NCBI GenBank assembly: GCA_900554215.1
Contig: USGG01000005.1
Span: 1 to 57,842, forward strand
Direction of reading: 5' to 3'
DNA: 57,842 bases
Source of the DNA: an uncultured Megasphaera sp.
GTDB lineage: Bacteria > Bacillota > Negativicutes > Veillonellales > Megasphaeraceae
Every line of letters begins with the position of its first letter. Position 1 is the stretch's first letter. The notes below the pieces were generated by a model that worked only from the letters and a program-made list of their open reading frames with translations, did not search any database and was not told the origin of the DNA. Below are positions 51,539-57,842 of the stretch, piece by piece. The translations under genes and the position numbers were made by a program.

Positions 51539-52624
51539 ATGTTGACGAACGTGTTGAGGAAGATTACGAAACGGCAGCCTTTAACAGCGCGGGAATGCAT
51601 GTACGTCATGGACAGCATGATGAACGGGACGATGTCTGACGTACAGGTTGGCGCAGTATTGGCTGCTCTGGCGACAAAGGGCGCGTCGGAGGCGGAATTG
51701 ACGGCTTTTGCCGAGGCTATGCGGGCTCATAGCCTGCGAGTGGAATGCCGGCCTGATTTATTTGATATCGTCGGTACCGGCGGCGATCGGGCCAAGACGT
51801 TCAACATATCAACGACCTCAGCTATTGTCGTCGCAGCCGGCGGCGTCCGCGTGGCAAAACACGGAAACCGGGCGAAGAAGTCCCGGAGCGGTTCAGCCGA
51901 TATGCTGGAAGCTTTGGGAGTTAATATTTTTCTCAGTCCGGCCAGCTGTCTGGAAATGCTGAAGCAGATTGGGATTTGTTATTTTTACACGCGGTATTAC
52001 TACTACATGATGAAGCGCATCGACAGAGTGCGGGAGCTGCTCGGCGTCCCGACTATTTTTGACGTGCTGCGGCCCCTCATCAATCCGGCCCGGGCCAGCC
52101 GCGAGATTTTGGGCGTCAACACGCTTGATTTGGTAGAACCGATGGCCCGCGTATTGTCGCGATTAGGCGTGGAACACGGCATGGTCGTCTATGGGCGGGA
52201 CGGGTCCGATGAAATTTCTGCTGCCGGCCGCACGCTGATTTGCGAATTTTCAGGTCAGGACTTTCGTACCTATGACGTTTGGCCGGAACAATTTGCCTTG
52301 CCGTCGTGCGAGCGGTACGAGCTGCGCGGCGGGACGCCGAAGGAAAACGCGGCTATTGCCCGGCGCGTCCTGCGGGGCGAAAAGGGTGCCTGCCGTACGG
52401 CAGTTCTCCTCAATGCCGGCGCAGGGTTGTATGTAGGCGGCAGCACTTTGACCTTGGAAGCCGGCGTAAAGCGGGCGGCCCAGCTGATTGACAGCGGACT
52501 GGCGATGGAGAAGTTGGAAGATTTTATTATGATGAGTCAAAATATGGGAAAAGTGGAAAAAGTCAAGATTACATCGTGCCAAGATGATGAAGATTATGAT
52601 ATAATAAAAGGTACGCTGATTTAA
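51539..52624 (+). CDS. TrpD-like phosphoribosyltransferase with altered active site
   Basis: 361 residues of the anthranilate phosphoribosyltransferase fold: an N-terminal helical domain (QVGAVLAALATKGASEAEL) and the PRPP core (DIVGTGGDRAKTFNIST, about residues 77-93). The ATG at 51539 follows GGGGG; a GTG 9 bases upstream is also in frame. TrpD normally has GGDG in the PRPP loop, S-rich residues after HGNR, and an FAPxxHPAMK stretch that binds anthranilate. Here these read GGDRAKTFN, HGNRAKKSRSGSAD, and FYTRYYYYMMK (about residues 149-159). No trp gene is nearby. A different acceptor base or acid is likely. It is followed by a DedA-type gene. Confidence 0.8.
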   Translation: MLTNVLRKITKRQPLTARECMYVMDSMMNGTMSDVQVGAVLAALATKGASEAELTAFAEAMRAHSLRVECRPDLFDIVGTGGDRAKTFNISTTSAIVVAAGGVRVAKHGNRAKKSRSGSADMLEALGVNIFLSPASCLEMLKQIGICYFYTRYYYYMMKRIDRVRELLGVPTIFDVLRPLINPARASREILGVNTLDLVEPMARVLSRLGVEHGMVVYGRDGSDEISAAGRTLICEFSGQDFRTYDVWPEQFALPSCERYELRGGTPKENAAIARRVLRGEKGACRTAVLLNAGAGLYVGGSTLTLEAGVKRAAQLIDSGLAMEKLEDFIMMSQNMGKVEKVKITSCQDDEDYDIIKGTLI

Positions 52625-52649
52625 ATTTTTATATGAGGATAATATTTGT

Positions 52650-53330
52650 ATGACAGATAAAGCATTAGGATGGACTCTCCGCATCGGCGGGGTGGCAGGA
52701 GTCGTCCTCATTTTGTGGCTTATCCAGGTTATGCTGCCGGACTTTTATTCTACGATGTGGTGGCTGATGATTCGCGGCGACCTGGATGGCCTGACGGATT
52801 ATATCGCGTCGTTTGGCTACGCGGCTATCGGCGTAAGCGTGTTTATGATTGCTTTCGTCAACGCCATCGGTATTCCCTCTATCCCCTTTTTGACGGTCAA
52901 CGGTATTATATTTGGCTTGGTGCCGGGGATTTTAATTTCCTGGGTCGGAGAAGTCATCGGCATTGAAATCAGCTTTCGGCTGACGAGGACATTGCTGCGC
53001 AATCAGGCTAAAAAGGTCATTTGCCGGAGCAATATGCTGGAAAAGCTCGATTCCTACAGCTGCATCCGGACGATTATGGTTGGCCGGGCGATTCCCTATT
53101 CGCCTAATGTGGTCGTCACGGCCTTCAGTGCCTTGAGCCATATTTCGTACAGGGATCACTTTATTGCCAATGCCCTCGGCAAAATTCCTGCCGTCGTCGT
53201 AGAGGTATGGCTGGGCCATGATTTGCTGCGCATACAGGAGCATTGGGGACGCCTGCTGATTCTTCTCGTAGCCGTAGCGGCCGTATATGGATTTATCTGG
53301 TGGCAGAAAAAGCATCGCCGCGGCAGGTGA
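52650..53330 (+). CDS. TVP38/DedA (VTT) family membrane protein
   Basis: 226 residues with about five membrane segments. The VTT/SNARE-associated core is visible as FGYAAIGVSVFMIAF, IPFLTVNGIIFGLVPGILISWVG and the Gly/Arg-rich MVGRAIPYSPNVVVTAFSA. Members of the group include lipid scramblase/flippase-like DedA proteins. It lies 25 bases after the TrpD-like gene and is probably co-transcribed, without an obvious functional link. A terminator-like hairpin follows. Confidence 0.85.
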   Translation: MTDKALGWTLRIGGVAGVVLILWLIQVMLPDFYSTMWWLMIRGDLDGLTDYIASFGYAAIGVSVFMIAFVNAIGIPSIPFLTVNGIIFGLVPGILISWVGEVIGIEISFRLTRTLLRNQAKKVICRSNMLEKLDSYSCIRTIMVGRAIPYSPNVVVTAFSALSHISYRDHFIANALGKIPAVVVEVWLGHDLLRIQEHWGRLLILLVAVAAVYGFIWWQKKHRRGR

Positions 53331-53372
53331 GTCCCAAAATTAAGTTAAAAATGAATATGTGATGAAATCGGG

Positions 53373-53405
53373 AACGGTGTGCAGTATGTCAGTGCATACC
53401 GTTTT
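53373..53405 (+). terminator. Terminator after the TVP38/DedA gene
   Basis: AACGGTGTGCA pairs with TGCATACCGTT, followed by TTTCTG: a short T tract. Confidence 0.65.
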
Positions 53406-53460
53406 CTGCATATCTGGCTAAATAGGCATATGATCTTATCAATAGCGCATAGCAAAGGCG

Positions 53461-53489
53461 TGTACACAGAGCCTTCTTTTTAGTATAAT
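53461..53489 (+). promoter_or_regulatory. Promoter of the KefB-type antiporter
   Basis: TGTACA (53461-53466), 17-base spacer, TATAAT (53484-53489), 44 bases before the GTG start. Confidence 0.6.
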
Positions 53490-53533
53490 GAGAATAAAGA
53501 ATCATTATTTATAGTTTAAAAGAGGTGATGTCT

Positions 53534-55246
53534 GTGCATGCATATCATTTGCTGGAAATTTTAGCCATCGGATTTGGATTGGCTTTGCTTTTTGGATATA
53601 TAGCGCGAAGAGTTGGGTTATCGCCTATTGTAGGTTATTTAGCGGCAGGCTTTTTGATCGGCCCGAATATGCCGGGATTTGTTGCCGACCAGGATCTTAC
53701 CAACAATTTAGCCGAAGTCGGCATTATCTTGCTTATGTTCGGCGTAGGACTGCATTTCCATATGGACGATTTGCTGAAGGTGAAAGGCGTGGCCATTCCC
53801 GGCGCGATTCTGCAGAGTCTGTCGGCTACCCTGTGCGGCATAGCAGCGGCCATGGCCCTGGGCTACTCCTTTGTAGAAGGATTGTTTCTCGGCCTCGGGC
53901 TATCCGTAGCCAGCACGGTCGTCTTGCTGCGAGTTCTGACTGACAGCGGCAAACTGCATACGATACATGGCACCGTTGCTGTCGGATGGCTGGTCGTAGA
54001 AGATATTTTTACCGTGCTCATGCTGGTGCTGCTGCCGGCAGTCGGCCCGTCGCTGGCGTCGGGCGCGGGCATTTCTCTGACGATGATGATATGGGCTGTT
54101 GCCCTGGCTGTTATCAAGCTGGCAATGCTGTGGGGATTGGTCATCGTCATCGGCGGACGTTGTATGCCATGGATGCTGAAAAAGGTGGTGCAGACTCGTT
54201 CACAGGAGTTGTTTACCCTGACGGTATTAGCCGTAGCCTTTCTCACTGCCGTAGGCGCTGCTTATATTTTTAACGCTTCTTTTGCCTTGGGGGCTTTTTT
54301 GGGAGGCATGGTCGTCGGCAAGAGCCATGTGAGCCATCAGGCTGGCGCGGAGTTGATTCCTCTGCGCGATGCCTTTGCTATTTTGTTTTTTCTTTCTGTC
54401 GGCATGTTGTTTGACCCGCAGTTTCTTATCGAACGGCCTGTCGTCGTTATCGTTTCCTTGCTCATCGTCGTCTTGATCAAGCCGTTGGTGACCGTCATAG
54501 TCGTCGCCGTCTTGGGCTACTCTCCGACGACGGCCTTTACCGTCGCGGCCAGCTTGGCCCAGGTTGGTGAATTTTCCTTCATATTGGCTCAGACGGGGTA
54601 TTCACTGCAGCTGATTTCGCGGGATATTTTCAGCGTTCTCATTGTCTGTGCCATGATTTCTATCGCCGCCAATCCGTTTTTTATGAGTCGTATGACTGAT
54701 GCCGAGGCATGGGCCAGGAACCAGCCGAAGCTTTGGCGTTGGCTTACGTTCCGCATGGAATCTAAAGCGGCTTCGCTGGGCAGTATATATGCAGAACGAG
54801 TTCGCAGCGAAAAGACGGAACGGCCTCGGGCGATCATCGCCGGATATGGTCCTACGGGGCGGCGGGCTGCGTCATTGTTGGAACGGCGCGGTATGGAGCC
54901 TATCGTTGTCGATATGAATCTTAAAACTGTTTCCATGCTGAATGAACAGGGCAAGCTGGCTATGTACGGCGACGTGTCGCGGGAAGAGGTCTTGAAGGCT
55001 GCCGGCGCGGAACAGGCCGACTGCTTTATCATCACGATTCCCGACGTAGCGGAGGCGGCGTCAGCGGCTATGGCGGCGCGAAACTGCAGTGCGACCATAA
55101 AAATCTTTGCCCGTTCGCGCTTTTTAAACGACGAGGCCTTGCTGAAGCAGGCTGGAGCCGACAGCATTTTATTTGAAGAAGATGCAGTAGCCCATGAACT
55201 GTCCCATACGATTGAATTGTATTTGAACGGTAAAAAAACGGAATAA
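53534..55246 (+). CDS. Cation:proton antiporter, CPA2 (KefB/YbaL type) with RCK domain
   Basis: 570 residues. The membrane domain (about residues 1-380, roughly 12 helices) has GYLAAGFLIGPNMPGF, LLMFGVGLHF and GLSVASTVVLLRVL as in Kef-type K+/H+ antiporters. A cytoplasmic TrkA-N/RCK nucleotide-binding domain (about residues 430-545) has AIIAGYGPTGRRAASLLERR. The GTG at 53534 is preferred because AGAGGTG lies 6 bases before it. The ATG at 53528 overlaps that site. It may efflux K+ or another cation under control of a bound nucleotide or thiol ligand. Confidence 0.93.
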   Translation: MHAYHLLEILAIGFGLALLFGYIARRVGLSPIVGYLAAGFLIGPNMPGFVADQDLTNNLAEVGIILLMFGVGLHFHMDDLLKVKGVAIPGAILQSLSATLCGIAAAMALGYSFVEGLFLGLGLSVASTVVLLRVLTDSGKLHTIHGTVAVGWLVVEDIFTVLMLVLLPAVGPSLASGAGISLTMMIWAVALAVIKLAMLWGLVIVIGGRCMPWMLKKVVQTRSQELFTLTVLAVAFLTAVGAAYIFNASFALGAFLGGMVVGKSHVSHQAGAELIPLRDAFAILFFLSVGMLFDPQFLIERPVVVIVSLLIVVLIKPLVTVIVVAVLGYSPTTAFTVAASLAQVGEFSFILAQTGYSLQLISRDIFSVLIVCAMISIAANPFFMSRMTDAEAWARNQPKLWRWLTFRMESKAASLGSIYAERVRSEKTERPRAIIAGYGPTGRRAASLLERRGMEPIVVDMNLKTVSMLNEQGKLAMYGDVSREEVLKAAGAEQADCFIITIPDVAEAASAAMAARNCSATIKIFARSRFLNDEALLKQAGADSILFEEDAVAHELSHTIELYLNGKKTE

Positions 55247-55266
55247 TGGCGCTGTACTGGCAGCAG

Positions 55267-55306
55267 AAAAGCGCGCAGGAGAAGGGGAGTCCTGCGCGCT
55301 TTTTTT
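55267..55306. terminator. Terminator between the antiporter and the proline-rich protein
   Basis: AAAAGCGCGCAGGA pairs with TCCTGCGCGCTTTT around a 9-base loop, followed by TTT on the plus side. It can also serve the convergent gene. Confidence 0.85.
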
Positions 55307-55324
55307 CATAAGGTACCGTGCGGC

Positions 55325-56173
55325 TTATTCTTTTAAATCTTTTTTCAAGTTTTTGTAAAATCTGTCGACGATGCGTTTATACACGCCGTATAGATCCTGT
55401 GACGAGCCGCGCGTGCGGTTGTCTTCGCTCATCGACACGGCTTTTCCCGTTTTTACGTCGTATACGATAAATTGAACGCCTACCGTTGCCAGGGGAACAT
55501 AGGTGTTCGGCACGTATACGGGATAACTGATACGGCGGGAAAACCAGTGGGGCCGTCCTCGCCTGTCGTAGGCCACGTCGCGGATCATATACGATTCCCA
55601 TTCCATATGGGCAGGTATCAATCCTGTTCCGACATAATAGGTCGTGACGGTTGCCTTGACGTAGAGGTCGGAATCGGCAGCTTCCAGCGGGATGGCGTCT
55701 GTTGGAGCCTGGGGCGGCTCTGCAGGCTCGGCTGGAACCGGCGCGGGAGCTGGCGGCGTCGGTTCGGTTTCAGATACTGCGGCAGGAGGCGAATCGGGAA
55801 GACCAGCTGCCGGATCGCTGGAGGAAACATGGTGCAGCTCGGCAGAACTGGCTTCTGTCTGCTTCGGCTGTTCTGCCGGTTCCGGCGGCGCTGCTAGGGG
55901 AGACGGCGGCACAGGCGGCGGAAGGGTCGGCATGACCACGGTCCAATCGTCCAGTTCTTCTGCTTGTTCGAAGAAATACTCCTTGAGCCGGCGGGCTTTC
56001 ATCGGGCTGGAAATGACCTCCGGCGGCGTTTGCAGTTCGTCGACATAGATGCGGCGCACGCTGTGAAATTCATAGGCTGAATCACTCCAATGCTCGTAAT
56101 CTTCTGCTTGAACCGGAATGCACAGCAGGGCTAAGGCAAAGGGGATGCATAGCGATGAGAATAGTCGTTTCAT
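55325..56173 (-). CDS. Exported protein with long Pro/Ala-rich linker, unknown function
   Basis: 282 residues. The signal peptide (residues 1-23, LFSSLCIPFALALLCIPVQA) ends at a likely AQA cleavage site. The folded N-terminal part is short (residues 24-75, WTVVMP at its end). Residues 80-161 are almost wholly Pro, Ala, Glu and Ser (PPPVPPSPLAAPPEPAE and similar), an extended linker as in proteins that span the wall. The C-terminal 115 residues hold YVKATVTTYYVGTGLIPAHM, RRGRPHWFSRRISYPVYVPN and VGVQFIVYDVKTGK, a beta-rich domain I cannot name. The linker fits a diderm envelope, but no OM anchor is seen. GGAGG precedes the ATG. Confidence 0.82.
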   Translation of the reverse strand: MKRLFSSLCIPFALALLCIPVQAEDYEHWSDSAYEFHSVRRIYVDELQTPPEVISSPMKARRLKEYFFEQAEELDDWTVVMPTLPPPVPPSPLAAPPEPAEQPKQTEASSAELHHVSSSDPAAGLPDSPPAAVSETEPTPPAPAPVPAEPAEPPQAPTDAIPLEAADSDLYVKATVTTYYVGTGLIPAHMEWESYMIRDVAYDRRGRPHWFSRRISYPVYVPNTYVPLATVGVQFIVYDVKTGKAVSMSEDNRTRGSSQDLYGVYKRIVDRFYKNLKKDLKE

Positions 56174-56229
56174 GAAAACCGCCTCCTTCAGATAGATTTC
56201 GTTACAAATATTATACTATGAACTTATAT

Positions 56230-56262
56230 AAAAAACGACCTGCATCAATTGATGCAGGTCGT
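56230..56262 (-). terminator. Terminator after the rubrerythrin gene
   Basis: A perfect 28-base palindrome (arm ACGACCTGCATCAA) followed on the minus strand by a T tract (complement of the A run at 56230-56235). Confidence 0.9.
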
Positions 56263-56280
56263 CCAATTGCAAGGGAAATC

Positions 56281-56829
56281 TTATTTTGCAAAGTAACGGG
56301 CAAGCAAGCCATCGAATACGCGGCCATGACGAGCTTCGTCTTTTGCCATTTCATGAACCGTGTCATGGATAGCGTCGAGGTTGAGCTGTTTTGCCAACGT
56401 AGCCAATTCTTTTTTGCCAGCGCAAGCGCCCTGTTCTGCGGCAGCGCGGAGTTCGAGGTTGGTCTTCGTGTCGTCTGTTACGACTTCACCGAGGAGTTCG
56501 GCAAATTTAGCTGCGTGTTCAGCTTCTTCAAATGCAATGCGTTTGTAAGCTTCGGCAACTTCCGGATAGCCCTGACGGTCAGCAACGCGGCTCATAGCAA
56601 GGTACATACCGACTTCGGAGCATTCGCCCGTGAAGTTGAGCTGCAGGCCTTCGATGATTCTTTCATCTACGCCTTTAGCAACGCCGACTCTGTGTTCGTC
56701 AGCATATTCTTTTACGCCAGCAACCATTTCCGTGAATTTTTCTTTCGGAGCGCCGCACTGAGGACATTTTTCCGGAGCTTCCATACCTTCATATACATAA
56801 CCGCAGATACCGCAAACAAATTTTTTCAT
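56281..56829 (-). CDS. Rubrerythrin-like protein with N-terminal rubredoxin domain
   Basis: 182 residues. An N-terminal rubredoxin domain (FVCGICGYVYEG, then CPQCGAPKEKF) precedes a four-helix ferritin-like di-iron domain with FTGECSEVGMYL, RIAFEEAEHAAKF and KDEARHGRVF. It is the 'reverse' order of classic rubrerythrin and reduces hydrogen peroxide with electrons from rubredoxin or NADH in anaerobes. The ATG at 56829 is chosen because AGGAGG lies 8 bases upstream. The ATG at 56835 is too close. The promoter region holds two palindromes. Confidence 0.93.
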   Translation of the reverse strand: MKKFVCGICGYVYEGMEAPEKCPQCGAPKEKFTEMVAGVKEYADEHRVGVAKGVDERIIEGLQLNFTGECSEVGMYLAMSRVADRQGYPEVAEAYKRIAFEEAEHAAKFAELLGEVVTDDTKTNLELRAAAEQGACAGKKELATLAKQLNLDAIHDTVHEMAKDEARHGRVFDGLLARYFAK

Positions 56830-56893
56830 GTTCATAACCTCCTGAAAATAGAATAAATTTAATGTTAAATTGAAATTGAATATTAAATGCTAT

Positions 56894-56916
56894 TAACAAA
56901 TAAAGATTATTTGTTA
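56894..56916. promoter_or_regulatory. Palindrome downstream of the rubrerythrin promoter
   Basis: TAACAAATAA pairs with TTATTTGTTA across AGA: 10-base arms with a 3-base centre, placed in the leader of the rubrerythrin transcript. It is a candidate second operator or an RNA hairpin. Confidence 0.6.
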
Positions 56917-56918
56917 TG

Positions 56919-56933
56919 CTGTTATTATAACAG
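56919..56933. promoter_or_regulatory. 7-1-7 palindrome over the rubrerythrin -10 (PerR/Fur-like)
   Basis: CTGTTAT-T-ATAACAG has the 7-1-7 symmetry of Fur-family boxes, though not the exact PerR or Fur consensus. On the minus strand it contains TATAAT, with TTGCTT 17 bases upstream of that. A repressor here would block transcription until peroxide or metal removed it. Confidence 0.65.
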
Positions 56934-57026
56934 ACAGCAAGAGTAAAAGCAAGGTCTATTTTGTATATTTTTTGTTAATTTTTTATGAGAGAGGGAGAAT
57001 GAGCTTGTGCAGATAAGGGCAAATTG

Positions 57027-57055
57027 TTGCTTTTTAAGCCTTATTTTTATATAAT
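57027..57055 (+). promoter_or_regulatory. Promoter of the exported protein at 57147
   Basis: TTGCTT (57027-57032), 17-base spacer, TATAAT (57050-57055). The rest of the 56836-57146 gap holds only this promoter, the rubrerythrin promoter and its palindromes. Confidence 0.7.
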
Positions 57056-57146
57056 GATATATAAGTATTCTTATGTATCATATGCCGAAAAGGCTTTTTA
57101 CGAACAGTCATTATATGCGGCTAGGTACGACAAGGAGGAATGAAGC

Positions 57147-57842
57147 ATGTGGAAGAAAAAAGTTTCCTGCCTGTTGGCGGTCATGGCTTTATGCGGCGTT
57201 ATGACGGCCGGCGCAGCTGATTATACAATTTTGGAAAAAGCGGATAAAGTGGAAACGACTGTTTACGGCACGACGCAGACGGGCTCGCTGAACGAACGCG
57301 TGGCGGCTCTGGATAAGCTGCTGAATGGACAGTCTACCGTATCGGGCAGCCTGCAGGAGAAAACCAATGCTTTGTATAAGGACGTATATGGAAATTCCGG
57401 ATCGGATCTTTCATTGGTAGCCGCAGTGAATCTTATGCAGTGGCAGTATTCCGGTCAGGTAACGGAGGAACCGATTTTAGTTCGGGTCGATGCCTTGGAA
57501 GAAGGTATTGATGGCAAGGTGATTACGGGCGCGTTAAAAGGCCGCGTACTGTCCCTGCGCCAGGCCCTGCTGGGAGATACGAAATACGTATCGCAGTCGG
57601 TTACGATTCCTGCCGGAACGATTGTCAAAATGAAAAATTTGGAAGCCTTGAACTCCAAAACGGCTCAGGAAGGCGATACGGTGCATTTCGCCGTTAGCGA
57701 AGACGTCGTCGTAGGCGATGTCGTCGCCATTCCCCGCGGCATGGAAGCCGAAGGGACGATTACCAATGCCAGAAAATCGGGCATGTTCGGCAAAGACGGA
57801 AACACCCCGTTCATCGGTGAAAACGGCAACTGGTGGATTGGA
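57147..57842 (+). CDS. Exported protein, 3' partial, unknown function
   Basis: The frame is open to the window end (232 residues seen). The ATG at 57147 follows AAGGAGG. A signal peptide (KKKVSCLLAVMALCGVMTAGAA) would be cleaved near residue 24. The middle (residues 25-110) is polar and helical. Residues 165-215 (LNSKTAQEGDTVHFAVSEDV, then VGDVVAIPRGMEAEGTI, then KSGMFGKDG) look like a beta-barrel repeat seen in envelope proteins of Negativicutes. I recognise the pattern but know no function. Confidence 0.75.
   Translation, partial: MWKKKVSCLLAVMALCGVMTAGAADYTILEKADKVETTVYGTTQTGSLNERVAALDKLLNGQSTVSGSLQEKTNALYKDVYGNSGSDLSLVAAVNLMQWQYSGQVTEEPILVRVDALEEGIDGKVITGALKGRVLSLRQALLGDTKYVSQSVTIPAGTIVKMKNLEALNSKTAQEGDTVHFAVSEDVVVGDVVAIPRGMEAEGTITNARKSGMFGKDGNTPFIGENGNWWIG

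Noticed and set aside
51539..52624. Plain trpD annotation
   Set aside because: The anthranilate-binding and PRPP-loop residues differ from TrpD and no other trp gene is near.
56218..56856. 212-codon plus-strand frame over the rubrerythrin gene
   Set aside because: Phe/Ser-rich antisense product. It begins inside the rubrerythrin terminator.

Overview
The window looks like a chromosome segment of an anaerobic, diderm Firmicute of the class Negativicutes, most likely Megasphaera or a close relative. This is inference from gene content and order, not a database match. The base composition is moderately GC-rich. Housekeeping gene order is Bacillota-like: DUF1934-argS-pyrG, divIC-like-yabR-(ppx)-tilS-hpt-ftsH, birA-coaX-dusB-greA-lysS, ecfA1-ecfA2-ecfT-truA. 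Anaerobic physiology is shown by an Rnf complex, a rubrerythrin and FeoAB. Promoters are mostly TTGaca-17-TATAAT, and the genes have strong AGGAGG-type ribosome sites. I found no rRNA, tRNA, CRISPR array, insertion sequence or phage gene.

Layout. Bases 1-4713: the end of a DNA-metabolism protein (TIGR03915-like), DUF1934, argS, pyrG. Bases 5017-11536: a promoter, a ~350-nt possibly structured leader, then rnfCDGEAB with apbE, the enzyme that attaches FMN to RnfD and RnfG. Bases 11657-16732: an Lrp/AsnC regulator, a ferredoxin-type protein divergent from a Crp/Fnr regulator, ribBA under an FMN riboswitch, and a GlcD-type FAD oxidoreductase. Bases 16898-27733: cell division, translation and cofactor housekeeping genes. 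Bases 27804-38020: an envelope protein with internal repeats, an orphan BrxF-like P-loop protein, uppP, a tandem pair of unknown paralogues, a DUF805 protein with feoAB, and an ECF transporter energising module with truA. Bases 38054-39061: a SLAC1/TehA-like transporter.

Bases 39269-51313 hold the most distinctive accessory block. It has two paralogous enolase-superfamily racemase/epimerase-like enzymes, a dedicated regulator with a degenerate GGDEF-like domain, an MFS transporter, two M20 amidohydrolases, a pair of small multi-membrane-span proteins (DUF5058-like plus partner), an N-acyl-D-amino-acid deacylase and an alanine racemase. Together they look like a pathway that imports and hydrolyses N-acylated or peptide-bound amino acids of either configuration. 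The substrate is unknown.

Bases 51539-57842: a TrpD-like phosphoribosyltransferase with an altered substrate loop and no trp neighbours, a DedA/TVP38 membrane protein, a KefB-type antiporter, a proline-rich secreted protein, a rubrerythrin whose promoter is overlapped by a 7-1-7 palindrome, and the start of another exported protein that runs off the end.
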